The position numbers and the translations under genes were made by a program. This document shows positions 12,501-20,027 of a stretch of 20,318 nucleotides of DNA, piece by piece (the first letter of the stretch is position 1; every line of letters starts with the position of its first letter). The DNA lies in NCBI GenBank assembly GCA_900618425.1, contig UZAN01040789.1, positions 40,528 through 60,845 on the forward strand, read 5' to 3'. This stretch comes from Echinostoma caproni. Lineage: Eukaryota; Platyhelminthes; Trematoda; Plagiorchiida; Echinostomatidae. Under the pieces are notes generated by a model. It did no database searches and had not been told where the DNA came from. It worked only from the letters and a program-made list of their open reading frames with translations.

Positions 12501-15500
12501 AGAGAATTCATGTAGACTGGGGTTGCAAGAATAATGAGCAGGTGTACGAGCGCTACTGTTTGCGACACCCAACCATATCACTCAGTGTCTCTAACCACCG
12601 GTTACCATGATCTCGGGGTCTACATCCCGGAATCCTAACTGGACCTATGTGACCGAGTCTCCTGATTAGGGTTTTCATACCCTCATGCTAAGTCTTAGTT
12701 TGACCACCCTTGACCTTTTCCAACTGCTTCTTGACTTGACGAAAATCGCACACCGCAGCTACCATCGCAGTTTTTGGAGGTCGATCAATTGTTCCAGTGG
12801 ACGACTGCCTGACCTCAGCATTGCTTGTCCGGTTTGTCCACCGGACTCGAGAAATGCGGCACAGACATCGATGTTAGAACACCTTCAGCCTAATTTTATC
12901 CTGTTTCCGTAAGGCCCGTAGAGCGGAACTGGCATAACTGCCGCAGCATGCCATTCACGGACAGCCGGATGTCGCGACGGCGCCACAGATGTCTTAAGTA
13001 GGCAAATGCCTATCGAGCCTTCTGTATACGTGCCGACACTTCATCTGTGACCCGTCCGCCAGGTGAGATATAACCGAACAAATAACGAAATTTGTCCATT
13101 TTCTCTACTACTTAGAGCGAGGTTGAGGGCTGTGCCAACCGAATCTTGTAGTAGCATTTTACACTTTGAAGGTACAAAACGCGTATCGAATATGGCTTGA
13201 TTTGTTATCAATACACCCTAGAAAACCTATTACCGTTTGTATATTCATTCGAAACAAGATTTCATTTGAAAATATTTATCTCAGAGATACTCTGCCAAAT
13301 CAAAGATTTGGTATCAACCAAATGGACAAATGCCTATTAAATGTCATGATGACCAACAAGCTCACCTCATCAGAGGACTCCTCGTGTTGAAACATTTGTA
13401 GGTTTTGACTTATGCGGTGCTCTTCAAAGATAACACTCGGGTCGTTAGTAACAATGCCTGGAATGTGACCTTCAGCAACCAGCATATATGGTACTCCGAA
13501 ACGATACGCTTTCATATCTCGGTCCGTGATTTCGATGGCGAGCTCCTAAAACAAAAGAAAACTCTGGATAGCTTAATTTGCTTACTATTGTTTATGTGCG
13601 TTAGTGAAACCGATAAGGGAAATGTACGTATATGTATACCACTGATACCCTAGATAATAAGATTTCATTTCTTTCCATAAATTCGATTCGAGTTTACGAA
13701 ATATCGAACTGCTGAAGAGTAATAAAATTGCACTTTTATCTAGTTTGTACGTCCCTTTGCAATCTTGTTAATTCATCCTCTGAGTAAGAGGCATTTTGAA
13801 GGGTACATTTGCGTGGGTTCTGGGGCATATCTACAAGCATCTATACGCAGTAATTTAACTGCCCTAACGTTCCCTTGAGTAATTTAGGAGAAGTAATTCA
13901 ACAATTCGGTCTAACGCGTCTCGTCACAGGTTAACTATTCCGACGTTTTTGAGTACAATATGGAAAATAATTTGTGTAGACACTCTTGCAGAACACTTGC
14001 CCGATTTTGCCGACTGTTTTGTTGAGCGGGATTCATTCGGAACCTTCTGTCTAAATCTCACAAGTCAAATTACTTCGACTGTTCTAAACACAAAGCCTGA
14101 AAGTAGTTTTATCAACAAGTCCGAGCCATTTGGCATTTTGATCCAGATATGGCAAGGTATGAAGTTTCATTTTGAATCGAAATATGGAATGATTCCTATT
14201 TTACCATTTTTTTCTATTTTTTACTATAGATCTCTTCTTACTGCTTACGGTTGAACCTAGTTGAACGGATAGATTATGCGCTCATTTGGTCCACTGCAAA
14301 AAGTAACGTTATTCTGATCTGAATAAAGAGTTATGTCCAACGTTCACTGGACAAAACCGGATTACGTTTTCGGTTGAGTATGATGGCCAAATTCCGCAGT
14401 ATTCATTCAATAAGATATTCTGGTATTTGATCGATGATGACATTTCTGGGTATGTGATGGGAGTCAGGCACCGATTTGTAAGGTCAGAGATTTTAATATT
14501 TCAAACCATCACTAGTAGCGTTTGGTAATGGACGACGTCATTCATTCTTCAATCAATGCATCACTATCAGTGTAAGTTGTTATCTGGTTGGCGACTTTCA
14601 GTCCCGAGGTTCAGTTTTCTGTTCTTCCAATACAAACTACAGATCATCGTGACTACGGGGTCCAGCGGTCAACGTATAAACATACTCTGATGGATAATAA
14701 CGGAGGGTGATAACTTACGGTAGAATGTCAGAAATAGTTAAGAAAATTGAGTGGTTAAATAATGATTCTCCTTTTACACATTGTTTGAATCCAAACTGCT
14801 CCAAGTATCGTACCTGTTGAATCCAATTCAATCTCCAAACAGACGTTCCCTGACCATACCTCAAACCTCAGGTACCTTTCCCCAGCCATCCTTCATTATC
14901 TCTTTATTTGTGTCATTTCGTCCCTTTTCTTACTGGACGTGCTACGACTGCGTTGATCCAGTGGGTCTATTGATCCGTCCGTCTATGTTCTCTTGCCAGT
15001 GACCCGTATCACGTTCGTCCTTAGTTGTTCGCCCCCACCACCCTACGATTTCCTTATTTGTGCCCGATAGGCATCTGTCGATCGACACACACATGTACGC
15101 CCAACAAGTTCATTGTTCCCGTCCCTCACGGGATTGGTATTTTGACCCCGTACATTTGATTGGCTGGCTGTCAGTCATTGAACCCTTGTGCACTTGTGCT
15201 TGCATTCTGACCGTTGACTTTGACCGAACTGCACCAACTCATAGTCTTTGAGTTGAACGCTATGACAGCCTTTGAAGGCTCATTTTGACGCACTATTGTA
15301 CCTTGACAGCGCAAACACGCACTCCTCGAGTTGTTTCACGATTCGAGCTCTGTACTTATTTTATATTAACCATTCGTTGTATAAAATAGTACTGCATTTC
15401 AAGACTCTCGTCTTCTGTTGACATCGGGATTTGCGCGTCACTCGATTAGGACGGATTAGCAGTGTGCAATCTACTTAACAGAACCTAGTCAAGAGATTCT

Positions 15501-18500
15501 ACAGTACCTCCGAGGCAAGTTATAATGGAATGAGTGTGTGCATACACGCGCGCGCAAATAAACAACATGATTCACTCACCTCTGCACTTTTAGTACGTGT
15601 TTCTGCAAAGCATTCAACAGTGATAATCTGTGCGTTGTTTGGTGATACAGTTCCACTGGCCGGAGTGATTGTGAAGAAACCAAGCTGTAGTTTCGTTTGT
15701 GGACTGCTCAGCAACGCCATATCACCGCTTGATTAAGGTTTATTAAAGTATGAATGTAGACGCGAACCATTATATGAAGTAAGTGTCTACAGAGATATTT
15801 AGGCTGAAGAAAGTTAACAAATTTGGGCACAATATTCGAACGTATGTGGTGCTATAAGATAATGGTGCATTCACAATTTTCACCACGTGAGTTATGTGCA
15901 GTCTATGCACCGGTTATACAGAGCGAGGATTGCGGAAATAATAAAATAAAATAAAAATAAGGGAACGAAACAATCCAGATTTCGATTTGTAACATTTAAA
16001 TTTTTCCTGATAGTGATCCAAACATGGAAATTGGGGACTTCGCATAAACAAAAGCGGTAAATTCGCATAAAGGATAGTAAAGTACGTTGAAGTATGTCAA
16101 TATTGTGACAGAAACAGCAACATCGTCTCCGAATTACGGTATAAAATTTCTGTTTGCACAACTCGGTACTGCTATACGAGGGTTTCGGTTGTTAACATGC
16201 GGATTCCCACTTGGTCAACCAACTATAAAGGGACAAGCAGTAAGAAGTTTAAAGATCGGAGCACCATCAAAATAAGATTATAGAATTTATTTTCTGCGTA
16301 GAGGACCGCGCTTTAAAATATTCTGCCTCATCATCTAGTGTTTGTGACCATTTACTAATTGGGTCACAAGACTTACAACCGAGAAACCGAACGCGACCGA
16401 TATGACCGATCCCGCTGAACCAAGGTTTTATATTAGGTTCCAGTTTACCACTTTGTGGCATGCATAACACTTGCAGGTGATTCAACGCGGGCATGACTTA
16501 AGACTGCTCTTGCCTTCGCCATTAAATGTCCGATTGTCCCACCATGTTCTTTAAAAACCATTAGTTGAATGGTAAAAAGCGTACTCATTGACTTTTGTTT
16601 GCCTAAAGAGTAGTAGTGAACTGGAATAGAGAATAGAGAGAGTAATGGGTTCGGGTGTTGTAGCCAGTGTGTTTGTATTTGAGCATTCAGCTGGAATAGT
16701 ATAGTCTTGCATGAGTGCACAGAGTCTTGATTAACCGAATCTGAGTATAGAATTCAATCCGTGCATTTTGCAACGGATGGGCAGAGTACTACTTGAAAGA
16801 TCACCAGTACAGTTGTAATTGAATGCAGTTCACAATAAATATTGTAAGGGTATTCGAACAGAAGTTGCAAACAGTGAGGATTCCCAATAGTACTGAGAAA
16901 AACGATGGTGGATAGTTGTATAAAGCTAATGTTAATTTGCATGGACGTGCTAACACTGTTGGGTAACTGTAGGCACTACTTAGACGACCGAAATAGAGTA
17001 CGACGTTGATTTAAGGAACCTAACTCTGATTCTTGGAAAGATTAATACGGCAGGCAAAGTACCAGGTGTAAACGTCATAACAAGTTCATAGTGTCGTCTT
17101 TTTTTTACTGAATTCAGCTGAAAGTGATTCAGCAACAGACAATAAGAGTAACAGCTAAAGATTAGTGACAACAAATTCGTGCACGAAAAAGCTACCGGAC
17201 AACAACTAAGGGGAAACTGGATAGAAACAAGATAACCTGGAATAAGTAAGTTTGGTCGACAAGAAGAGCACAAAATGATATCACGGGGGTGTGTTCTGGA
17301 TGATCAGCGTATGTATGACCGCAAATGACACAATGCTAGCGTAGTTTTAAAAAGTAGCACCAATACGTTTTTACGACGAATCACAATTTACCACAATGAT
17401 CAATGAATGCACCATGATTGGGTGATACGTACAACACTTAACTATAGGTAGTTACTGAAATTAGGGATTTGTTGAAGGATCGGGTGTCTCAAGCTTACCC
17501 AACACGGATTCGCTGAACACCTTTGTTTTGATTGACGACTTTAGGCCTGCTTCTATTATACAGTATAAGAAACAGATGTAATGTTGCATCAGTTTTTGCT
17601 GTATTGACTACACAAAGCATGCTGAGATAACTATATAGTATTCATAACTTCCAATCAGCTATTCAAGTGGAAAAGTGTGATTGAGTTTCTTGCTGTACTT
17701 CATAATGGAATAACAGGTAACGGGAAATATGATTTCTTACATAAAACAAATCAATCACTGTTATGCAACAGAAAGGGCTTTCGGTCTAATAAGTCCATGA
17801 AATTTTCTTCCGGACAATCTTCATTTAAGTGAGCAGAATACACACGTGTTGTCAGGTGCATATAAAATGAAAACAACGGAAAGCTTTCAAAATTTAAAAA
17901 AAAAATTCAGTGTGATCTATGTTTGAACTCGCACGAATTGACCTCCGATTTAGTTGATTAGTTTTCGCCGAAAATATTACCATCATGTATACTCTGTCTC
18001 TGGAAACCGATAAAACTCAATAGTATGTAAAATGTGAATTTTCCATCGGTCATAATTGATAAGGCCTTGCTTATATCGATCTTTATCTGTGTTCCTTTAC
18101 GATGGGATAATCACAAATGCTGTTCCTCCATGATCTGGCCCTGACTGTTGTCGTTCGGCTTTTGATCCTCTCCGTCAGCTAAAGTTATGTACACACATAA
18201 TGATGAATGTATATATATTTTGTGGATTTGTTCCGTTTAGTTGCACACTCGGGGGATGATGCGGACCATTCTCATGGAATAAAGACACCTTGATAAGAGC
18301 TTTATATATATATATATATTACGGTTGAAGCACCCCAATTCTAACAGCCCAAAAGCATCCTTTATAGTTTATACCAAGTATTTCTGTTAGGTGTCTGATA
18401 ACAAAAAATATTGAAACATTACTTACGATTTGGATCGGATCGTGCCAGCATCACGCGCAGCGACTAACTCGCGCATTTTGGTCATGCGAAGGATAGAATA

Positions 18501-18606
18501 TCGGAAGTCGTGTTCTCCATTATTTTCAATGATTATTTGCCGAGTTTTTCTATGCTGTACAATAATGGCACCAAAGTCCGTTTGTACTGAAGGCGAAATT
18601 GTAAAT
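197..18606 (-). CDS. HYDIN: HYDIN orthologue, internal part of the gene (seven exons, both ends outside window)
   Basis: The coding sequence is the join of 18606-18427, 15727-15580, 13545-13366, 11760-11467, 8802-8506, 1040-899 and 529-197, read on the minus strand. HYDIN is a very large protein of the central-pair apparatus in motile cilia and flagella, built from many ASH/MSP-type immunoglobulin-like domains. In flukes it would act in ciliated larval epidermis, flame cells and sperm, which is family knowledge and inference. The identification rests on HYDIN-like blocks in the right order: IFEEHRI, a conserved VANRGQVPAEV stretch, GQGHLPSVTVLRP, FKRLQL, LKNNGVL and NNPYEDTLVDLIGE. All introns are GT-AG and all six junctions preserve frame, which random ORFs would not do. 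No start or stop codon of the gene is present. Another ASH-domain cilia protein such as CFAP47 is possible but fits these blocks less well. Confidence 0.9.
530..898. other. Short HYDIN intron (369 bp) between exons F and G
   Basis: An A+T-rich intron with a GT donor at 898-897 and an AG acceptor at 531-530. I see no element, RNA gene or extra exon in it. Confidence 0.75.
899..1040 (-). CDS. HYDIN: HYDIN exon F (too short to show as a long ORF)
   Basis: This exon is 142 bp, 47 codons plus one base. The acceptor is taacaaatag before 1040 and the donor is gtaaga at 898-893. It encodes VNLTLTDADHVFFLEP and continues through SALLFLNPQALPESKLAAKF to PDILSSS. In HYDIN the LKNNGVL strand at the end of exon E is followed by a strand of the form V-L-D-F-L, which is what this exon opens with. 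It was found from that expectation and confirmed by splice sites and frame: phase 0 matches exon E, and the last base G plus AT opening exon G makes an aspartate codon. It is separated from exon E by the 7.5 kb element-filled intron. Confidence 0.82.
1479..2514 (+). pseudogene. Decayed mariner (Tc1/mariner) transposase
   Basis: This is a DNA transposon copy inside a HYDIN intron, opposite in orientation to the host gene. The clean part (1513-1917) reads like a mariner N-terminus: GDAPSRSNLFEWFVKFKRG, SLDDE, an HTH-like SGAIRFTLHQKLG, then PWVPHQLTGEQKAIRVN. After a stop at the TGDE motif the frame continues FDPETKQQ, then with frameshifts HHDNA near 2190, a YSQNLAPSNFF block near 2270-2300, VEAFIDL near 2360, and GEYFEKI at 2461. 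Mariner transposases use a DD34D triad. Two aspartates are still visible (TGDE and HDN), but the third is asparagine (LAPSN instead of LAPSD). There is a stop (KAAVER then stop) near the start as well. Length matches a full mariner ORF of about 345 codons. It is certainly inactive. I could not define the terminal inverted repeats. Confidence 0.88.
2725..3285 (-). pseudogene. GIY-YIG endonuclease domain of a Penelope-like retroelement
   Basis: Read on the minus strand from 3279, one frame gives VEKRVLLIKISFKGDVTTDR, then SRVLSDAVKYTF, and after one stop SSVVIYQF, SCGATYLGRTAKQLPQRV, KEHNARWL, a stop, SSIVAHVVEMGQLVG, two stops, then LAATEAICIRLM and AQKKIIQLSNFPG. The pair IYQF and YLGRT, followed by an arginine and KEHN, is the core of the GIY-YIG nuclease fold. 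The KxxFKGD block before it and the AEAxxIRLMxPxLCxQKxxVxxLxLPW-like end are what I expect for the C-terminus of flatworm Penelope-like elements. The frame is kept throughout and only nonsense changes are seen. The published-looking ORF at 2669-3136 is another frame and not the product. The matching reverse transcriptase part lies at about 6470-7065. Confidence 0.82.
3296..3715. repeat. A+T-rich low-complexity tract with TA/ATAT microsatellite
   Basis: About 420 bp of very A+T-rich sequence, ending in TA-type simple repeat (about 3550-3710) that runs straight into the coding part of the LINE. The small ORF starting at 3629 begins inside this tract (YIYIYIYH) and its first 30 residues are repeat translation, not protein. 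A similar tract lies on the other side of the LINE. Confidence 0.8.
3725..6060 (+). mobile_element. CR1/jockey-like LINE, 5'-truncated and decayed
   Basis: This is a non-LTR retrotransposon inserted in the HYDIN intron on the plus strand. No endonuclease part is visible, and the copy starts in the linker before the reverse transcriptase (WRDYNRLLNVITWNNYRMLW, then NPKLLYKQVNSIRK). RT landmarks follow across several frames: STAQHGFR near 4565, YLDFSKAFDRVNHKSL near 4675, RGVPKGSVLGPRLF near 4845, NDLPK, and the catalytic motif as FANDAK (4938-4955) instead of FADDAK. The C-terminal part is open from about 5140 to 5891 (FNVSKCKVL, KDLGIVVQEDL, RPQRKATKMVKG, YEDRLRSLGL, RRTRGDLI). Stops occur after HGFR, in VRDE, in FEFD and at 5012. 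The 3' end carries aataaaactttgacttcgact near 6036, a short reiterated tail as in CR1-like elements. One unknown base (n) is at 3884. Confidence 0.88.
4993..5150 (+). repeat. 130 bp insert flanked by perfect 14 bp direct repeats inside the LINE
   Basis: The 14-mer cacttcaggaatca occurs at 4993-5006 and again at 5137-5150. Removing 5007-5150 joins DSLTLQES directly to LNAAYQWSEEN in frame, which is the expected RT sequence before FNVSKC. So the segment is a later insertion with a target-site duplication, and not diverged LINE sequence. The insert contains a 7 bp inverted pair (agctcgg at 5030-5036, ccgagct at 5065-5071) and ends gtgatgtggc. It reads open through most of its length in the host frame, but I do not think it is coding. 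I cannot name the family. It could be a SINE-like or otherwise LINE-mobilised short sequence. Confidence 0.8.
6061..6250. repeat. TA-rich microsatellite after the LINE 3' end
   Basis: Nearly pure A/T with TATA, ATTAT and ATAG reiterations, beginning right after the LINE tail. It mirrors the tract at 3550-3710 on the other side of the LINE. Confidence 0.8.
6470..7065 (-). pseudogene. Reverse transcriptase fragment of a Penelope-like retroelement
   Basis: On the minus strand from about 7065 the frame reads RTLLNNNTFYRLIDGFDMCS, then LLTPVLADIF and, near 6874, GYVEDIF. These correspond to the Penelope-type RT blocks FNGxFYxQIDGVAMGSPLxP, VLADIF and YVDDI. The first catalytic aspartate is glutamate here (YVED). 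After a frameshift, about 6720 gives RRPDGSIQREIY, matching the FLDxxLxRxxDGxxxRxIYRK region that follows the active site, and then degraded sequence with stops down to about 6470. Orientation is the same as the GIY-YIG fragment at 2725-3285, and the order (RT then endonuclease) is right for one element split by the LINE between them. The fragment is inactive. Confidence 0.75.
7195..7345 (-). pseudogene. RTE-clade LINE, extreme C-terminal fragment
   Basis: The minus strand from 7340 reads RRGMKNLASALASVGAARLT, then GWCPRNEECRWLETL, IDSPE and a stop. This resembles the C-terminal tail of trematode RTE-type LINE proteins, of the form VKKLxxxLxxVGxSRLPGWGPRxxxxxWLETLxDMAxNR. Only about 45 codons remain, in one frame up to a stop near 7210. 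The same tail, less well kept in its first half, is present at the 3' end of the fragment at 12541-13099, also on the minus strand. The plus-strand ORF across this stretch is a shadow. Confidence 0.7.
7433..7835 (+). repeat. Interspersed repeat, copy 1 (internally deleted)
   Basis: This stretch matches 18748-19257 and 20028-20318 by eye. Shared landmarks are tattc.ggtgaaat at the start, tgtaccattgttaa, gccagaaata, ggcctcaatgga-like, ttcattctcg, ttattcactcaaaa, and gcgattggttggattcactt near the end. Compared with copy 2 it lacks roughly 100-130 bp near 7645, where the gattaatcttgacgtgattc section should be. I do not recognise the family. The small ORFs on both strands here are not supported as genes. 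Confidence 0.72.
7836..8505. other. Unclassified part of the large HYDIN intron
   Basis: I looked for element protein motifs and exon-like segments with HYDIN character and found none. Short ORFs at 7780-8007 and 8011-8277 show no recognisable domain and have no matching splice frame. Confidence 0.5.
8506..8802 (-). CDS. HYDIN: HYDIN exon E
   Basis: This exon is 297 bp, 99 codons, phase 0 at both ends. The acceptor is gttgcacatcacag before 8802 and the donor is gtgagt at 8505-8500. It starts KYKASFRAYMDNLPT, then has a glycine/serine-rich insert (SGGGSGLSNSGRGSTTPGG), then LKFDLVGQGHLPSVTVLRP, MCVFKRLQL and LALKNNGVL. The GEGxLPxVTVxRP, LFKRLLLG and LKNNGVLP blocks are among the most recognisable parts of HYDIN in animals. 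The residues just before the acceptor join smoothly to exon D (SAMQ then KYKASF). The donor is followed by a second gtgagt six bases on, treated under findings. The two plus-strand ORFs over this exon are shadows. Confidence 0.93.
8803..11466. other. HYDIN intron between exons D and E, unclassified content
   Basis: This is 2664 bp with a GT donor at 11466 and an AG acceptor at 8804-8803. Exons D and E join in phase without a missing segment, so I expect no exon here. An ORF on the minus strand at 10212-10577 (121 codons) has arginine- and leucine-rich composition and looks like translated repeat, and I could not assign it. The stretch 10041-10080 has a tRNA T-arm-like ggttcaactcc on the minus strand, without a convincing A box or cloverleaf. 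Confidence 0.5.
11467..11760 (-). CDS. HYDIN: HYDIN exon D
   Basis: This exon is 294 bp, 98 codons, phase 0 at both ends. The acceptor is ttgttcaattccag before 11760 and the donor is gtaatc at 11466-11461. It begins IHSGGVYGIEENCFMF, then TNALVGARVRARFCVANRGQ and VPAEVSFEIVG, and closes with DVFELEPEKVLIEPHSVTY and VNVTFVPSAMQ. This is a nearly complete ASH/MSP domain: a boundary strand, the N-x-G-x-x-P turn, and the final xxTFxPxxMQ strand. In the middle is a low-complexity loop (SAQAAATSRSSSRSTPG) that I judge to be a lineage insertion. The open frame upstream of 11760 is intron, since the family resemblance stops at the acceptor. Confidence 0.92.
11761..13365. other. HYDIN intron between exons C and D
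   Basis: This is 1605 bp with GT-AG ends. Apart from the RTE fragment I see nothing identifiable. The open frame at 11890-12183 on the minus strand is hydrophobic and has no recognisable domain. Confidence 0.6.
12541..13099 (-). pseudogene. RTE-clade LINE, C-terminal part, decayed
   Basis: From 13099 the minus strand reads FGYISPGGRVTDEVSARIQK, a stop, then AFAYLRHLWRRRDIRLSVNG in one frame. This is the familiar segment downstream of the reverse transcriptase in trematode RTE elements (YLGSxISPGGxVTDEVSARIQKARxAFAxLRHLWRR). After frameshifts the next family blocks appear in order: AAVMPVPLYG, then near 12870 VFxHRCLCRISRVRW and SNAEVR, then KVKGGQTKT near 12720, then HIGPVRIPGC, RPRDHGNRWLETLSDM near 12600. 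Several stops and at least three frame changes make it dead. It sits in the intron between exons C and D, in the same direction as HYDIN. Its 5' part is missing. Confidence 0.88.
13366..13545 (-). CDS. HYDIN: HYDIN exon C
   Basis: This exon is 180 bp, exactly 60 codons, phase 0 at both ends. The acceptor is cttttgttttag before 13545, with a good pyrimidine tract, and the donor is gtgagc at 13365-13360. It starts ELAIEITDRDMKAYRFGVPY, continues through MLVAEGHIPGIVT and the diagnostic HYDIN block FEEHRI, and ends in an acidic HEESSDE tail. In the family, EEHRI follows the xPYxLxAExxxPxxV strand, and the same order is seen here. The methionine at 13515 is internal and is not a start, because the homologous sequence continues upstream to the acceptor. 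The overlapping plus-strand ORFs are shadows. Confidence 0.9.
13546..15579. other. HYDIN intron between exons B and C
   Basis: This is 2034 bp with GT-AG ends. The left part (13546-14780) shows nothing I can name. The right part (about 14780-15430) has a different composition and is listed separately. The plus-strand ORF at 13949-14254 has no domain I recognise. Confidence 0.55.
14780..15430 (+). other. Pyrimidine-rich block of different composition, possible repeat or LTR-like sequence
   Basis: This stretch is rich in C and T, with many cct, ctt and ccg words, unlike the A-rich intron around it. It includes the short palindrome-like tccctcacggga near 15122, a run of ttgac-type words (15215-15310), and a TATA-like gtataaaat near 15378 followed by tctcgtcttctgttgaca. 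Such a TATA-plus-downstream arrangement occurs in LTRs, but I found no primer-binding site, polyprotein or second copy in the window. The small ORFs at 14781-15002 and 15060-15251 are not supported as genes. Confidence 0.3.
15580..15727 (-). CDS. HYDIN: HYDIN exon B
   Basis: This exon is 148 bp: one base completing the split codon from exon A, then 49 whole codons. The donor is gtgagt at 15579-15574. The acceptor (aaccttaatcaag) has a weak pyrimidine tract, but it is the one that keeps frame with exon A. The encoded segment includes KLQLGFFTITPASGTVSPNN followed by AQIITVECFAET. The motif of a reference value, then PASG-V-P, then a strand ending in a cofactor-free cysteine/phenylalanine pair is the usual HYDIN ASH-domain strand pair. 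The domain continues directly into exon C. Translation past the donor into CCLFARACMH is intron read-through and is not coding. Confidence 0.87.
15728..18426. other. HYDIN intron between exons A and B, unclassified content
   Basis: This is 2699 bp with a GT donor at 18426-18425 and an AG acceptor at 15729-15728. I found no element proteins, exons or RNA genes. Several ORFs of 60-97 codons (for example 16445-16720 and 16980-17273 on the minus strand) have no domain I can recognise. Many short A+T-rich words are present. Confidence 0.55.
18302..18320. repeat. (TA)n microsatellite
   Basis: About nine TA units lie inside the intron upstream of exon B and close to the donor side of exon A. Confidence 0.85.
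18427..18606 (-). CDS. HYDIN: HYDIN exon A (first visible exon)
   Basis: This exon is 180 bp. The acceptor is ttatcttcacag before 18606 and the donor is gtaagt at 18426-18421. It opens with the last base of a split codon and closes with two bases of the next, so it is frame-compatible with exon B. It encodes about 59 residues beginning TISPSVQTDFGAIIVQHRKT, then IIIENNGEHDFRYSI, and ends in a basic stretch (MTKMRELVAARDAGTIRSK). The pattern of a reference to a shared boundary, then ENNG, then a beta strand is typical of an ASH/MSP immunoglobulin-like domain. The exon feeding its 5' side lies beyond the window or in unrecognised sequence. The plus-strand ORF over the same bases is a shadow. 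Confidence 0.85.
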
Positions 18607-18747
18607 CTGTGAAGATAAATTAAATATTCTCACAAAGTATCCTCGAAAGTTTGTCTGTATTTTCACATACACGTTACGTAGAGTAACTCAAGATCCAAGA
18701 AAAACATGATTTTTGTTATCTAGGGAATAGGTTCGAATTTGATCTTA

Positions 18748-19257
18748 CTATTCAGGTGAAATAATGTTGCTTTTTTCACTGTATCCATTGTGTACCATTG
18801 TTAAGAACCTTGTCAAGGGTGCATCTCATTGCCAGAAATACTTAAGAAACCGCATTTGATTCAAAGAAATCGGTGTTATTTGAGGGAATCGCGGCCTAAA
18901 TGGAATATTGAGAGCCTAGACTGACTCCACTCGTACAATGAATCATGCTCACATTCACGTCTGGGCATGGTGACCGTCTTGTCGATTAATCTTGACGTGA
19001 TTCACTTCCATACCCGACCGACAGAGGTCAATGAACGCCGGGTTCGTTCATTCTCGTCTTTGACGCTCACCCGACCAACAATCACGGACAAAATGTTCCT
19101 CGCTTGGTAATTCACTCAAAAGTTAGTTTATTCGAACTGGACGGGGTTTAGACAGACCCGGTCCAATCGGTGACGTTTGACGGCCGAAACACCAATAGTC
19201 TTCTGGGGTTTTCGTGGAATGCGATTGGTTGGATTCACTTGAAGTTAAAATGGTACA
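18748..19257 (+). repeat. Interspersed repeat, copy 2 (longest copy)
   Basis: About 510 bp matching copy 1 (7433-7835) along its length and copy 3 (20028-20318) over its first part. Shared words with copy 3 include ttattcaggtgaaat-like, gccagaaata/ctcagaaata, atgattcattc-like, catcttgatgtgattcgttt against aatcttgacgtgattcactt, and gaccgaggtcaat against gacagaggtcaat. Near its left side is tgtaccattgttaa (18791-18804), and its right end (about 19245-19257) is almost the reverse complement of that. It abuts a LINE C-terminus at 19258. The family is unknown to me. Confidence 0.72.
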
Positions 19258-19795
19258 TAGTGGACCTCGTGAGGTATCTAGGAGTTACCACAGTCACACA
19301 CTTAAAATGATCATTCCATATTTACAACTGTGTAAAGAAACTTCGTGGATTATCTTTGCATCTTCGAAGACTTAGGCAGTTCGATGCCAAGCAAAAATCA
19401 TTTTGCTTTTTGTTTATCAGTGTTTTTCCTGTTCTTCTTACTTTTTCCCGGTGGTTTTTACTGGGCTACTCAAGAAAGACTTCAGAGTTCTTCGTCGATG
19501 TTTGTTTTTTATCAGTCATGTGTCTTTTGTTCCTACTGATGATCTACCTAAAAAGCGATGTGAACCTCACTTGTCCGCATGTGAAACATTTGCACTGAAA
19601 ATCCTCTCGCATCCTACTCATCCTTTACATAGCGATCTATCCAAAAGCTGCCCTCATTCATCTAAGAGTTCTACAGAACGATTATTACTCTCTGTCAATA
19701 ACTTCTACAGAAATTCCCCAGTTCCCTATCTCGGCAGAATCCTTGTATACCAACAGAGCGTTTCTTCTGACTTTCTCAGCAACTTTGAAGGTTGA
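19258..19795 (+). pseudogene. Non-LTR retrotransposon (CR1/jockey-like), C-terminal RT fragment
   Basis: From about 19264 the plus strand reads LVRYLGVTTVTHLKWSFHIY, NCVKKLRGLSLHLRRLRQFD, in the style of the RT thumb region (YLGVxxxxxLxWxxHI). Near 19440 the sense frame shifts and continues TGLLKKDFRVLRRCL, DLPKKRCEPHLSACETFALK, ILSHPTHPLHSDLS, FYRNSPVPYLGR, with a natural-looking stop at 19793-19795. It differs in sequence from the LINE at 3725-6060, so it is another family. The 5' part is missing, and the fragment begins exactly where repeat copy 2 ends. The minus-strand ORF at 19685-19957 is a shadow. Confidence 0.72.
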
Positions 19796-20027
19796 AGGTT
19801 TTACTTTTAGTATTTCCTTCTTTTGATGAGATGTGTAATTTTTGACTGAAATGTGGACATATGTCCATGCAAAAATGCATACAAATATAAATACATAATG
19901 CAATACATTTTCATTATGTGCCAGGTTGCTGCCATTGATATTGTGGATAGAATGCATTTGCCAATTTGGGCATTACCTAGAAAAATGTAGTTCTGTTGGT
20001 TTTTGAATGAGTTAAAATTTAATTTCG

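Noticed and set aside
19854..19867. 14 bp perfect palindrome tggacatatgtcca
   Set aside because: Palindromes of this size in A+T-rich DNA are expected by chance, and nothing around it suggests a regulated site.
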